DNA from: Perkinsus chesapeaki
Taxonomy: Eukaryota; Perkinsozoa; Perkinsida; Perkinsidae
Direction of reading: 5' to 3'
Assembly (NCBI GenBank): GCA_013115145.1
Contig: JAAPAO010000165.1
Coordinates: forward strand, 1 to 59,314
Length of the DNA: 59,314 nucleotides
Below, piece after piece: positions 47,801-56,227 of the stretch; within the stretch, counting starts at the first letter, position 1; each line of letters starts with the position of its first letter. The notes under the pieces were generated by a model. It was given only the letters and a program-made list of their open reading frames with translations, was not told the DNA's origin and did no database searches. Position numbers and translations under genes: made by a program.

Positions 47801-49445
47801 AAATCCTGGGTCCCATCCGTACTGAGATACGCGAATCCTCAGGAGAATCGCAATTCCGCGTAATAATCGATCGTTTGATCGATTTGCAATTTCGTATCAT
47901 GGTTTCAGATTTCGGTATGCTTTGTTGATTACCGATGCGGATTCGGATGATGATTTGATGTTGCCAGTGGCGCTTGATTTGAACACTCAGGTGAGTCATG
48001 TGGAAATAAAAATATCCTTCCACTGGGAATCGTACCGGAGTCGTTAGCTTACAAGAAGAGCATAATACTCACTCGGCTGTTTTGACTTAGGATTATAGAC
48101 GCCATGGAATCAAGGTCGTCTGGTATATGCCAACAGTCCGCGGTGTGAGCAACATGCCTCTGGTGACTATGGAGGATTACATGGTCAAGCAGCGAGCTAT
48201 GTAGGTGTTTCTTTGTAAAACGCGCGCATCCAGATGATCGATATTTCTCAGAATGTCATTTACACAGGAGAAGCTGGGAGGATCATGCGTGGTGACTCCG
48301 CTGAAATCGGTGATGTTATGGGATCGAGCCGCTCTTCATAGAACTCTCGCTGGCTTTATGGGCATTAATGTAAGTCCTATTTCGTGGCGCGTGACGATTG
48401 CAAGATGTGGCTGCGGTAGGCCGATGATGCTCCTGGATTCCTACAGCCATCGTTGATGATGGATCGATACCTGCGGCATGATTTTGAAACTTCGTTAGGA
48501 GGCAGTCAGGTAGCCCGGTGACCTCCGTACAGCCGACCCAAGCTCGATCCCGGGGTGGTTCATTTTTATAAAAGTAATGTTGTGCTTGTCTCAGATTCGT
48601 ACAGACACCGGGAGCAACCATTTTTCTTCCGAGTGCGCTCGTTGGTATCTTCGGTTGAGAATCTTCTCTGTTGTATTTGCCCCGACTGTCCGCGTGAAAG
48701 GTTGTTGTTCTCGAGAAGCTATTGTTGGTCGAATCTGGTCGTTTTTTGCTGACATAGTGCCGACAGTGATGATCATATTGAGGTGAGCATCATCTGTAGC
48801 TACCGAGGATTGAACTCGGGGTTGTTCGCTGACGAATCTTGTTCTTTAACTTTAGGCCATTTCTTCTAGTTTCAATATTTCTTCGGCAGCCCGCCCTTAT
48901 CGGTGTATATTTTGGTATATACTTTGTAGTCTTTCATGGAATATCTGTAGCTTTAATGGCGATAACGTTGCGTAACCGACGAGACGTTCGCCGGCAATGG
49001 AGTAAGACCACGCTTTTCTGGCTCTCAAATCAGCACATCGCTCTACTCTTCAGACTGGTTCGTGGCAACCGTTATGTTGCCATTCTATAAAATCTACCAG
49101 TACGTCATGGATGTCTATCCGGCGCTCCTTCACGTTATGTTCTCTATTCGTAAAATACCAGGCGGCCGTCAGAATATGCATACGGTAAGTCCGTATCACC
49201 ACTCTAACGGTTAAGTTTCGTGCTTGACTTGCTAACAATCATGAGTTCGATTCCATGCCACGGTTTTCATAAAATACAGAGTCGTTGTTTCTCAGGGAAC
49301 TTCAGTCCCTCTGCCGCCTGCTAAGGACGTTGACTGGTTCACCGTGTGGAAGTCAGGCAGCGACACCTCCGCGTCGAACATTCCTGGGGACATCGATGAC
49401 ACTGACCAGAAACGGCGAGACAAGAGGAAGAAGGCACGCCGCTGA
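41810..49445 (+). CDS. GT2-like multi-pass membrane glycosyltransferase, copy C
   Basis: Third tandem paralogue. Exon 1 is 41810-41918 and exon 2 42288-42387 (RSRPPLHPSTPRRSR). Low-complexity exons at about 43100-43276 and 43330-43421 are tentative, then 43779-43895 and 43943-44081. TM1 is 44408-44567, the ectodomain 44611-44761, 44933-45053 and 45101-45239, and TM2 45283-45360. The charged linker is 45464-45530, 45572-45655 and 45910-46075. TM3 is 46691-46829 plus 46883-47001 and TM4 47173-47269. GT2 exons are 47320-47514, 47561-47666 (PIFVVEVGNELAPADDC), 47726-47859 (YLPEDNKSMAIYWANKSW), 47909-47990 (RYALLITDADSDDDLMLP), 48091-48200, 48252-48369 and 48447-48509. C-terminal exons are 48595-48782 (ECARW, a possible QxxRW relic), 48856-49001, 49034-49184 and 49296-49445 (KDVDWFTVW). 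The first catalytic-type Asp found in copies A and B is Glu here. Several membrane exons align one-to-one with copy B. Confidence 0.65.
43896..43942 (+). repeat. Intron of GT2 copy C, GTGGCGCG family
   Basis: A 47-nt intron: GTAATTTCGTGGCGCGGTGA, ending TCTTCACTAG. Confidence 0.72.
44568..44610 (+). repeat. Intron of GT2 copy C, GATCGAT-palindrome family
   Basis: A 43-nt intron with CCAAATCGATCACGCGAGCG, then ATTTG, a T run and TAG. Confidence 0.8.
45240..45282 (+). repeat. Intron of GT2 copy C, GTGGCGCG family
   Basis: A 43-nt intron with GATTTCGTGGCGCGTGAGAA and the acceptor TTTTCAG. Confidence 0.78.
45531..45571 (+). repeat. Intron of GT2 copy C, GTGGCGCG family
   Basis: A 41-nt intron with CAATTTTGTGGCGCGCGTGA and the acceptor TTAATCAG. 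Confidence 0.75.
46830..46882 (+). repeat. Intron of GT2 copy C, tRNA T-arm (box B) family
   Basis: A 53-nt intron: GTAAGCGAAAGG, then CCCTAGTTCGATCCTCGG, CGGAGG, a TTTTT run and TTAG. With the exon end it reads TTTTGTAAGC, like an anticodon loop. Confidence 0.75.
47270..47319 (+). repeat. Intron of GT2 copy C, TTGCAAGATT family, forward
   Basis: A 50-nt intron: GTAAGCATAATCTTGCAATC, then TTGCACTTTCTCAACGACGG, ending CATCAG. Confidence 0.82.
47515..47560 (+). repeat. Intron of GT2 copy C, GTGCGCA family, forward
   Basis: A 46-nt intron: GTGAAAATCTTCGCAGTGCG, then CAAACGTATCT, ending GAATTTAG. Confidence 0.8.
47667..47725 (+). repeat. Intron of GT2 copy C, TTGCAAGATT family, forward
   Basis: A 59-nt intron with GATCTTGCAATCTTGCTCGT, then TCTTGCATTTTCTCCACGC and TTTAG. 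Confidence 0.76.
47860..47908 (+). repeat. Intron of GT2 copy C, GATCGAT-palindrome family
   Basis: A 49-nt intron: GTAAT, then AATCGATCGTTTGATCGATT, ending GGTTTCAG. Confidence 0.8.
47991..48090 (-). repeat. Intron of GT2 copy C carrying an inverted tRNA-like sequence
   Basis: A 100-nt intron. The minus strand reads a D-arm-like CAGCCGAGTGAGTATTATGC, a loop CTTGTAA (TGT in anticodon position) and a box-B-like GGTACGATTCCCAG. The stems are degenerate. Confidence 0.6.
49185..49295 (+). repeat. Intron of GT2 copy C carrying a tRNA-Ser(GCT)-like sequence
   Basis: A 111-nt intron. It contains TCTAACGGTTAAG (D-arm-like), GCTTGACTTGCTAACAATC (anticodon-arm-like, GCT) and ATGAGTTCGATTCCATG (T-arm-like). 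It may be a tRNA-derived SINE relic. Confidence 0.55.
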
Positions 49446-49471
49446 CTCTTATTGTCAATTGTGCCGACTAT

Positions 49472-51177
49472 GTGCTCGGCGACCGTTACGTAACAAGTGC
49501 TAATACTAACCATATATTATGTCCATTTATTTTGTATTTCTCTTTGACTTGTCGGTGTCGTCTTTGCGAGCCGGATTCGGACGGCAGGTGGCCTGAAGGT
49601 GTCGGTTTCCTAACACTTTTGTCGTTGAATTAGCCGACGATTGAATTAAGATTGTAATGCAGCTATTTTCAAGCATGACAAGCGAGTCTGTGAGCAGCGA
49701 ATATCGCTTGCAGTACTTCCCAATGAGGGGACGAGGAGAGCCAATCAGGCTCATGCTGGAGCTCAACCAGCTGTCGTATACCGAGGTCACCGAATATAGT
49801 GCTGAAAGTCTCAAGCGGGTTATTCGTTCAGATTGATGTACACTATTCCGCCATGAAAAGACATGCCGGCATGAGTGATTCGCCGTTCGGGCAAGTACCA
49901 TTGCTAATAAATGGCGATAAGACAGTAGCACAAATGGATGCTATACTTAGGTAAGTGTGCTTATCAAATATGGCCTATAACTACTATCCAATGGGACAAT
50001 ACATCTGTATTGAACCCTGAGTGTTCAAATCGTTTTTCTAAATCATTCCTGGTAGTACAGAGGCCGTGGTGAAGGATTTATCCCTGGGCCAGCTCGACTA
50101 TGCGGTCCTGACTGCTCACTAACCTCACACATCCAGGCCAAGGAATGAACTATGAATCATAATCTATGTTGGTGAACAGCAACAGTACGAACAACGAAGC
50201 AACAATGGAAGTCGTCTTTCCACTCTCGAGTCAATAGGTTTTATGCTCATGGACAATACGGTTGCGGTATTACGGTACAGACCCTGTCAGCGAGACCTAC
50301 GCCGTATGCGTGCACCTCCACACCGTGCTCGGCGACCGTTACGTAACAAGTGCTAATACTAACCATATATTATGTCCATTTATTTTGTATTTCTCTTTGA
50401 CTTGTCGGTGTCGTCTTTGCGAGCCGGATTCGGACGGCAGGTGGCCTGAAGGTGTCGGTTTCCTAACACTTTTGTCGTTGAATTAGCCGACGATTGAATT
50501 AAGATTGTAATGCAGCTATTTTCAAGCATGACAAGCGAGTCTGTGAGCAGCGAATATCGCTTGCAGTACTTCCCAATGAGGGGACGAGGAGAGCCAATCA
50601 GGCTCATGCTGGAGCTCAACCAGCTGTCGTATACCGAGGTCACCGAATATAGTGCTGAAAGTCTCAAGCGGGTTATTCGTTCAGATTGATGTACACTATT
50701 CCGCCATGAAAAGACATGCCGGCATGAGTGATTCGCCGTTCGGGCAAGTACCATTGCTAATAAATGGCGATAAGACAGTAGCACAAATGGATGCTATACT
50801 TAGGTAAGTGTGCTTATCAAATATGGCCTATAACTACTATCCAATGGGACAATACATCTGTATTGAACCCTGAGTGTTCAAATCGTTTTTCTAAATCATT
50901 CCTGGTAGTACAGAGGCCGTGGTGAAGGATTTATCCCTGGGCCAGCTCGACTATGCGGTCCTGACTGCTCACTAACCTCACACATCCAGGCCAAGGAATG
51001 AACTATGAATCATAATCTATGTTGGTGAACAGCAACAGTACGAACAACGAAGCAACAATGGAAGTCGTCTTTCCACTCTCGAGTCAATAGGTTTTATGCT
51101 CATGGACAATACGGTTGCGGTATTACGGTACAGACCCTGTCAGCGAGACCTACGCCGTATGCGTGCACCTCCACACC
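49472..51177 (+). repeat. Direct tandem duplication, two 853-bp units
   Basis: Units 49472-50324 and 50325-51177 look identical by eye, including identical shadow ORFs offset by exactly 853. Each unit contains the upstream region, exon 1 and exon 2 of GST-1. The boundary motif is GTGCTCGGCGACCGTTACG. It begins 27 bases after the stop of GT2 copy C. Confidence 0.93.
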
Positions 51178-52895
51178 TCGGTCTCTCACAATGAGATTCA
51201 GTCCATCAGACAACGGGAATATAATGCATTGCTGCAGTATAATGAAGGAACTTCCTTCAAGGAAGACCGTAGCCCCGGAGGTGGCCGTTTTTGGGAGAGC
51301 CGTGGTACATAGCTACGTGCCACCGTGGTGCCACCACGTAGTACGTCGTGGCACCAGTGGTGGTGCCCGTTAGAATGGCCCACATGTGGATCCCAATTCA
51401 CCTTTGCCATTGGTGGTCAGTTACAGGTGGTGATCTAGCAGGTTGTGAAGTACCAGCAATGCACAACTTCAACGTCACTGGAGAGTCAGCTCTTTTCAAA
51501 GCGACGTAGTTATGTGATTAACTTCTGCCCTAACCGCAACTGCGACAGCAAGAAGACATTGACAAGCACAACTGATGGGGAAGGCCGTTGTCGTTTATGC
51601 GCCGGCTCACAACACAGTATGCAGTGCACCCTGTGACGAAATACTCGATATATAGTACTCGTATGATAGCGAGTTCCAAATATTATATTATTTTATTTCG
51701 GAATGGTTGCTTATCCGCGCAACCGTACTGTCAGTCTAGAAGCTGATAAGGCCAATGAATCGTGTGATGAGGAAACGAGTGAGGCCGCCCAACAAGAAAG
51801 CACCGACGACATTGTGTTCAAGGAGAGACATACTGAACTGAGTGCTCCAGTCAAACAAGTTGTGAAGCGAATCACCAATGAGGTTGAGAACTCTAGCTGC
51901 CGCTATGGGTCGAGTTTCTAGCTTGCTGATTCATGATGCACATGATGACAAGATTAAGCATCATGCTTGTTTCACCAGTCAACAAGAACTCCGGTTCAAT
52001 TCCGCTTACCTCCCATGCCCATCCATTTCCATGAATTGTCTCCAGATACCTTGGCCGGAGGCACGGCATGTACTGTGGGTCCCCAGAGGAACTCGCAGAA
52101 ATAGACGAGATGTTGAGCGGCCTCGAAGCACTGCGCCAGAAGTACAGCCACGAGGAAGATCTCTCGCGTGCGCAGATGCGTATCTTCTTAGATACTATGA
52201 TCTAGCGTATGTTGGCCAGTTCACTCCGGAGGCAGTTAGGAAGTATGAGCGCGACCACATGGATCCGAACACCAGGACTGGCGATAACCAAGGTAGGTCA
52301 GAGGCACGATGCAAAACATTTATATTTTTCGAGTCAATAATTGCCGTATGATTCTATTAATGGGGAAGGCTCCCGGAGAAGCAACCTTCTTTAATCAAAG
52401 TATCCTTTCTCAGGCGCGCACATGTTTTTCATTTACCAATTATTCCTGCGGAGTTTTGCCGGCTACGAGAAGTCGTTAAATATTGGTCACGTGCAGCTGT
52501 ATGACATCATTGACCTTCATCTACGAAGAGCTATTGATTGGTCCCGAAACTTTGAAAAGTGGTATCCCGAATTGTAAGTACAAAGACCTCGTGTATTTCT
52601 TTCGCTATCGCGTGCAACTCATCTGGGGTATTCTCGAGAAGACTTCTCGACGGAGGCACTTAGTGCCTCGGCCTAATCGGCGTCTCAAGCATTGTTGTTT
52701 GGATTACTCGGCTTTGCTCAAGCATCTTCAGAATTTAGATATTTTGCCTATGACCGGAGGATGCGAAAAGTCGAAAAATGGTTTGATTCTTTTAGGGTTG
52801 ATTTCCACCAATACTTCTCTCGTTTGCCAACTATAAGGGACTATATACAGAGCGAACGGCGGCCATTAAATGTTAATGTTAACCATCTTGGATAG
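49675..52895 (+). CDS. Glutathione S-transferase, sigma-like (GST-1), with duplicated first exons
   Basis: Exons 1-2 occur twice (49675-49785 and 49832-49950; again 50528-50638 and 50685-50803). Exons 3-6 are 52046-52141, 52192-52292, 52414-52573 and 52795-52895. The protein reads YRLQYFPMRGRGEPIRLMLE (thioredoxin-fold start with the catalytic-type Tyr), FGQVPLLINGDKTVAQMDAI (glutathione-binding region ending in the usual Q-S/D-x-AI), then the helical C-terminal domain to VNVNHLG-stop. Sigma-class GSTs conjugate glutathione or isomerise prostaglandin-like substrates in the cytosol. The apparent frameshift in 52047-52292 disappears when a 50-nt intron (52142-52191) is removed. The match to GST-2 is then gapless: LRQKYYDLAYVGQFTPEAVR against LRAQYHPLVYVHRLAPDYLK. 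Either duplicated first-exon pair can splice to exon 3. An in-frame ATG at 49657 is an alternative start. Confidence 0.78.
50804..52045. other. Long first-domain intron or spacer of GST-1
   Basis: It includes the tail of the second duplication unit and about 870 bases of unique sequence. An ORF at 51703-51921 (72 residues, Glu-rich) has no support as a separate gene. Confidence 0.35.
52142..52191 (+). repeat. GST-1 intron, GTGCGCA family, absent from GST-2
   Basis: A 50-nt intron: GTACAGCCACGAGGAAGATC, then TCTCGCGTGCGCAGATGCG, then TATCTTCTTAG. The core matches the forward GTGCGCA...GTATCTTTAG cassette. GST-2 is continuous at the same codon. Confidence 0.75.
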
Positions 52896-53341
52896 ATAAA
52901 TACCACCACGACGATGGTCTTGTTGTTTTAATACAATTGTTTAGTATTCTTCCTCCTACTTGTTGTGTTCCATCAGTCCGGACGCTCTTCACCTGTTAAA
53001 CCTCTTCACGTGACTCTTGCTGTTATTATCGACAGTGCCCTCCTCGGTGGAACATTCATTTGTACTATTGATTCGGAAACGGAACAGATGATAGGATTGT
53101 GAATCCTAGAACAAGGAAATTAAAAGGGACAGATTGCGCAGGCCCGGTTCGGGCCTCCCTGTCCTTCCGAAGTCGGTGAAGAAACTGTTGCTGTTGTAAA
53201 TCCAACAACACCACGAATAGTCCAATTTACTCTGCTCGATGCCACAAAAAGGGAATATAAAGCGGTTTAGGTATCAGTTGCACTGTGTGCGGTAGCTCTG
53301 AGGAATCTTCCTCTCTATTATACAGTGTTGTTGAGTTTTTC

Positions 53342-54415
53342 ATGCCAGCAGCGGCAGCAGCCGAGGAGACATACACGCTGGTCTACTTCCCCGTCCGTGG
53401 GAGGGCTGAAGCTATACGTTTATGTATGGAATTGAAGGGTGTCAGCTACAAGGAGATACCTATGAACGATAGAGCCGAAATGAAAGCGAATGCTGGTATG
53501 GAATATCCTTTTGGTCAAGTTCCCATCCTCAAGAAAGATGGTAGAGTAATGGCACAAAGTGGTGCCATCCTCAGGTGAGATTTCCGTTCCCGTTTCTTGC
53601 AGCCTCAACTTGTCCCCACAGCAGGAAAGTTACCGGGGATTGTCAATTAAAGTGGATTGCGAATATATAGGACGGGACGTCAGGATCGGACTGTCGGACG
53701 GTTGGCCACACTCGTCGGCGTAGAAAAGTGCTAGTGAGCGAGCACACTCTCCATACAATCAAGGGATGCTAGTTCTTGGTTTAATTTAATCTCAGGTACC
53801 TAGGCCGCCGTCATGGCATGTATGATGGCTCCCCAGAGGAATTGGAAGCAATCGATGAAATGATCGCTGGTGTCGACGATCTTCGTGCCCAGTATCATCC
53901 GTTAGTCTACGTTCACCGACTCGCCCCGGATTATTTAAAGGAATACATCGCCAAGCATATCGACCCAAAAGGGATCCATGAAGACAATAAAGGTGGGCAC
54001 CGCTGGAATGGCTCATAGGCGACCTTCCACAATCAGTGCCCGCTCATTAGCCGCAGTGAAAGGGTTACGATTTCCACATTGAAGCGTCGTAGAAGAATCG
54101 TTCTTCTCAGGTGCCCACATGGCATTCCTAAACAAGCTCTTTGAAAAGCACTTCGCCCGTTATGATGATTCTTCACTAAATATTGGTCACGTGAAGCTTT
54201 TTGACGTCGTGGACACCCACCTTCGAGGAGCGTTGAACCCCAGCAGTCAGTTCCAAGAGTGGTATCCTGAATTGTAAGTGCTCAGTTTGTTCGTCATGGA
54301 ACGCTTTGTCTTTAGGGTCAAGTTCCACGCCTATTTCGCCGACCTTCCGATGATCAGAACGTACCTCGGCAGCGAACGCCGTCACGTCGACATCAATGCC
54401 AACAAGCTCGGATGA
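53342..54415 (+). CDS. Glutathione S-transferase, sigma-like (GST-2)
   Basis: Four exons (53342-53574, 53796-53992, 54111-54273, 54316-54415) join in frame. The protein begins MPAAAAAEETYTLVYFPVRG and contains the glutathione-site motif FGQVPILKKDGRVMAQSGAI. It ends RHVDINANKLG-stop, close to the usual GST length. The catalytic Tyr is expected in YTLVYF. It is a paralogue of GST-1 immediately upstream, with shared splice positions at ILR|YLG, NKG|AHM and PEL|VKF. It lacks two introns that GST-1 has inside its first two blocks. An in-frame ATG at 53285 would add 19 residues. I prefer 53342 because the family normally begins a few residues before the first beta strand. Confidence 0.9.
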
Positions 54416-54872
54416 GCAATCTCAAACTCTGTTTCGCAGAGAAGTCGTATTGTGTTATATTGTAAAGAGCAACACATTGTGTTGAACACTGCGCGAAATC
54501 CACAGGATGCTGGTTATCATTAACTGCAGACTAACACAACAAAAGCTCGAATACGCAACCTACTACACCGGTCACTGATGATCAGTGCACTCGCTGGGAG
54601 CTCAGGAGAAATGCCGAATCTACCGCAGTAGAAAAACGACGTGGCTTGTAATATACAACGTGAAGTAGAGATCATCGATCGATCAAGAGGTCACTGTTAC
54701 CTCATAAGATTCCTTTGTCTCGCTCTGACCCAAAGCGAGCCTTTAACGACTTAGCAGAGGTACATGCTGCTTGGTGATACTGATTCACTAAAAAAAGGCA
54801 GCGTGACAATAAAAACGACTGCAGTGAGTAATAGTATGATAGAGTCCGCCACTCTATCAATGCTGCTTACAA
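54416..54872. other. Intergenic region between convergent genes
   Basis: Nothing recognisable. It separates the 3' end of GST-2 from the 3' end of the minus-strand secreted-protein gene. Confidence 0.4.
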
Positions 54873-55295
54873 CTACTTCACGCGAAACGTTTCGTAGCCG
54901 AAATCGGCGTGGGTGATTGTTAATGTCGCATAATTTCCCTCAATTTCAGTGGCGAACTTCAGATCATAGAAGCCATGAGAGTCCTCGATGATATCTTTGT
55001 AACCGTCAGTCAGAGTCAAGCGCCATCCATCACCCTTGCTTTTGAAGGTATAATGACAAGAATAGGACTCCCGGGGCATACCACTATTTTTACATGTATA
55101 AAATATAATGACTTTGGTATCAGGCAATACCTGGATTGAACCAAATTTGTTGAACCGAGAAGAATAGTAAGTGTTCCTAGGAGGGCCGCTGGACGCAGAT
55201 TCCACAGAGGGGGATGGAAAGCCATTGAAGTGATCGACTCGCTCGCAGGACGCTGCGAGGAGAAGGCCGATGAAGATGTGGACGAGGGTGGTCAT
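54873..55295 (-). CDS. Small secreted protein, paralogue of the gene at 1794-2249
   Basis: A single-exon ORF of 140 residues with a signal peptide (MTTLVHIFIGLLLAASCERV). The mature part shares VIIFYTCKNSGMPRESYSCH, the DGYKDII segment and aromatic spacing with the 1794-2249 product. The family is unknown. The two cysteines in the shared block (TCKN and SCHY) could form a disulfide, but the other copy keeps only one of them. The start is the ATG that opens the signal peptide. Confidence 0.75.
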   Translation of the reverse strand: MTTLVHIFIGLLLAASCERVDHFNGFPSPSVESASSGPPRNTYYSSRFNKFGSIQVLPDTKVIIFYTCKNSGMPRESYSCHYTFKSKGDGWRLTLTDGYKDIIEDSHGFYDLKFATEIEGNYATLTITHADFGYETFRVK

Positions 55296-56227
55296 TCTAA
55301 GGATAACAATGTGAGAGTTCTTTGTGCAAAGGAGACAGACACAAAACTTGTTGTCACGTCACGCCGAGTGACTCCTTGAACACACGGCGACGTTTCTCCA
55401 GCAGTGTGAGAGTAGGAGATTTGTCCACCCGCTCGATCGAACTTGGTCACCGCAGCGTAGGTCACGCAAAGGTGGTTATATCTTACGCTGCAGTGGCCAC
55501 TGGTTGGGGCTAGACCACAGTTGCCGATTGACTATACAGTGACAGTTGAAGCGCATTCCTTGGATGTGCAGCATAACTTATACTGTACCTTTTCGGCACC
55601 GTTGGATTATAAACTCACACAAAGAGTGGTTCAGCAATGCTTCGAGCTTTCACCGCTTTGACTCAGTTAAGCAGATGTCTAACATCTAACCAGTACGCAA
55701 TACCAAGGTTATAGAGGGAGACAGCCTTCAGAAGACAGTCACGGTTACCTCTGCAGATGTACGCAAACGCAAAACCATCCTTTTGTGATGGGTTCAAAAA
55801 CTAGCCAAGACGTGGAATGAGAATCAGTTATTGAGGTCAAAATGGCACACCTCTGAATCTGGTTTGCATCCCATCACCTACTCTTCAATAAAATACGTCT
55901 CCTGTTGTCAATCCATCATTGGTGATGCAACCGACAATATCTACGTAAGGTGGCAACTCTTCCTTGCTTTTCGAGGAACAGCTCAATTTGTACCGTATTA
56001 CGCATCAAACTAATAGCCCATGATTTATATAATACTTTATATATCTACAACCAATCTACCGACCAATACCTTTTTTTGCTCCTCTTCACTACACTGTGTG
56101 TGGGAGCTCTTGATTGACCACTATAATCATACGCAACAGAATCACGGTTGATGTAAAATTAAAGCCAGAAAGAGTCAAGTTGAGAATATAAACCACTACT
56201 CCATCACAACACCGGACACATTCACAC
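55296..56227. other. Intergenic region between co-oriented minus-strand genes
   Basis: No ORF of interest. This is the likely 5' flank of the secreted-protein gene and the 3' flank of the aminotransferase gene. Confidence 0.4.

Noticed and set aside
23950-49262. Cluster of functional tRNA genes
   Set aside because: The GGTTCGATTCC motifs lack complete acceptor and D arms, most T-stems are imperfect, and many sit precisely within introns. They are treated as tRNA-derived cassettes.
49527-50784. Two identical 134-residue minus-strand ORFs
   Set aside because: They are antisense shadows of GST-1 exons 1-2 in the duplicated 853-bp unit.
52047-52292. Frameshifted GST pseudogene
   Set aside because: Removing a 50-nt GT-AG intron restores a gapless match to GST-2, so no frameshift is needed.
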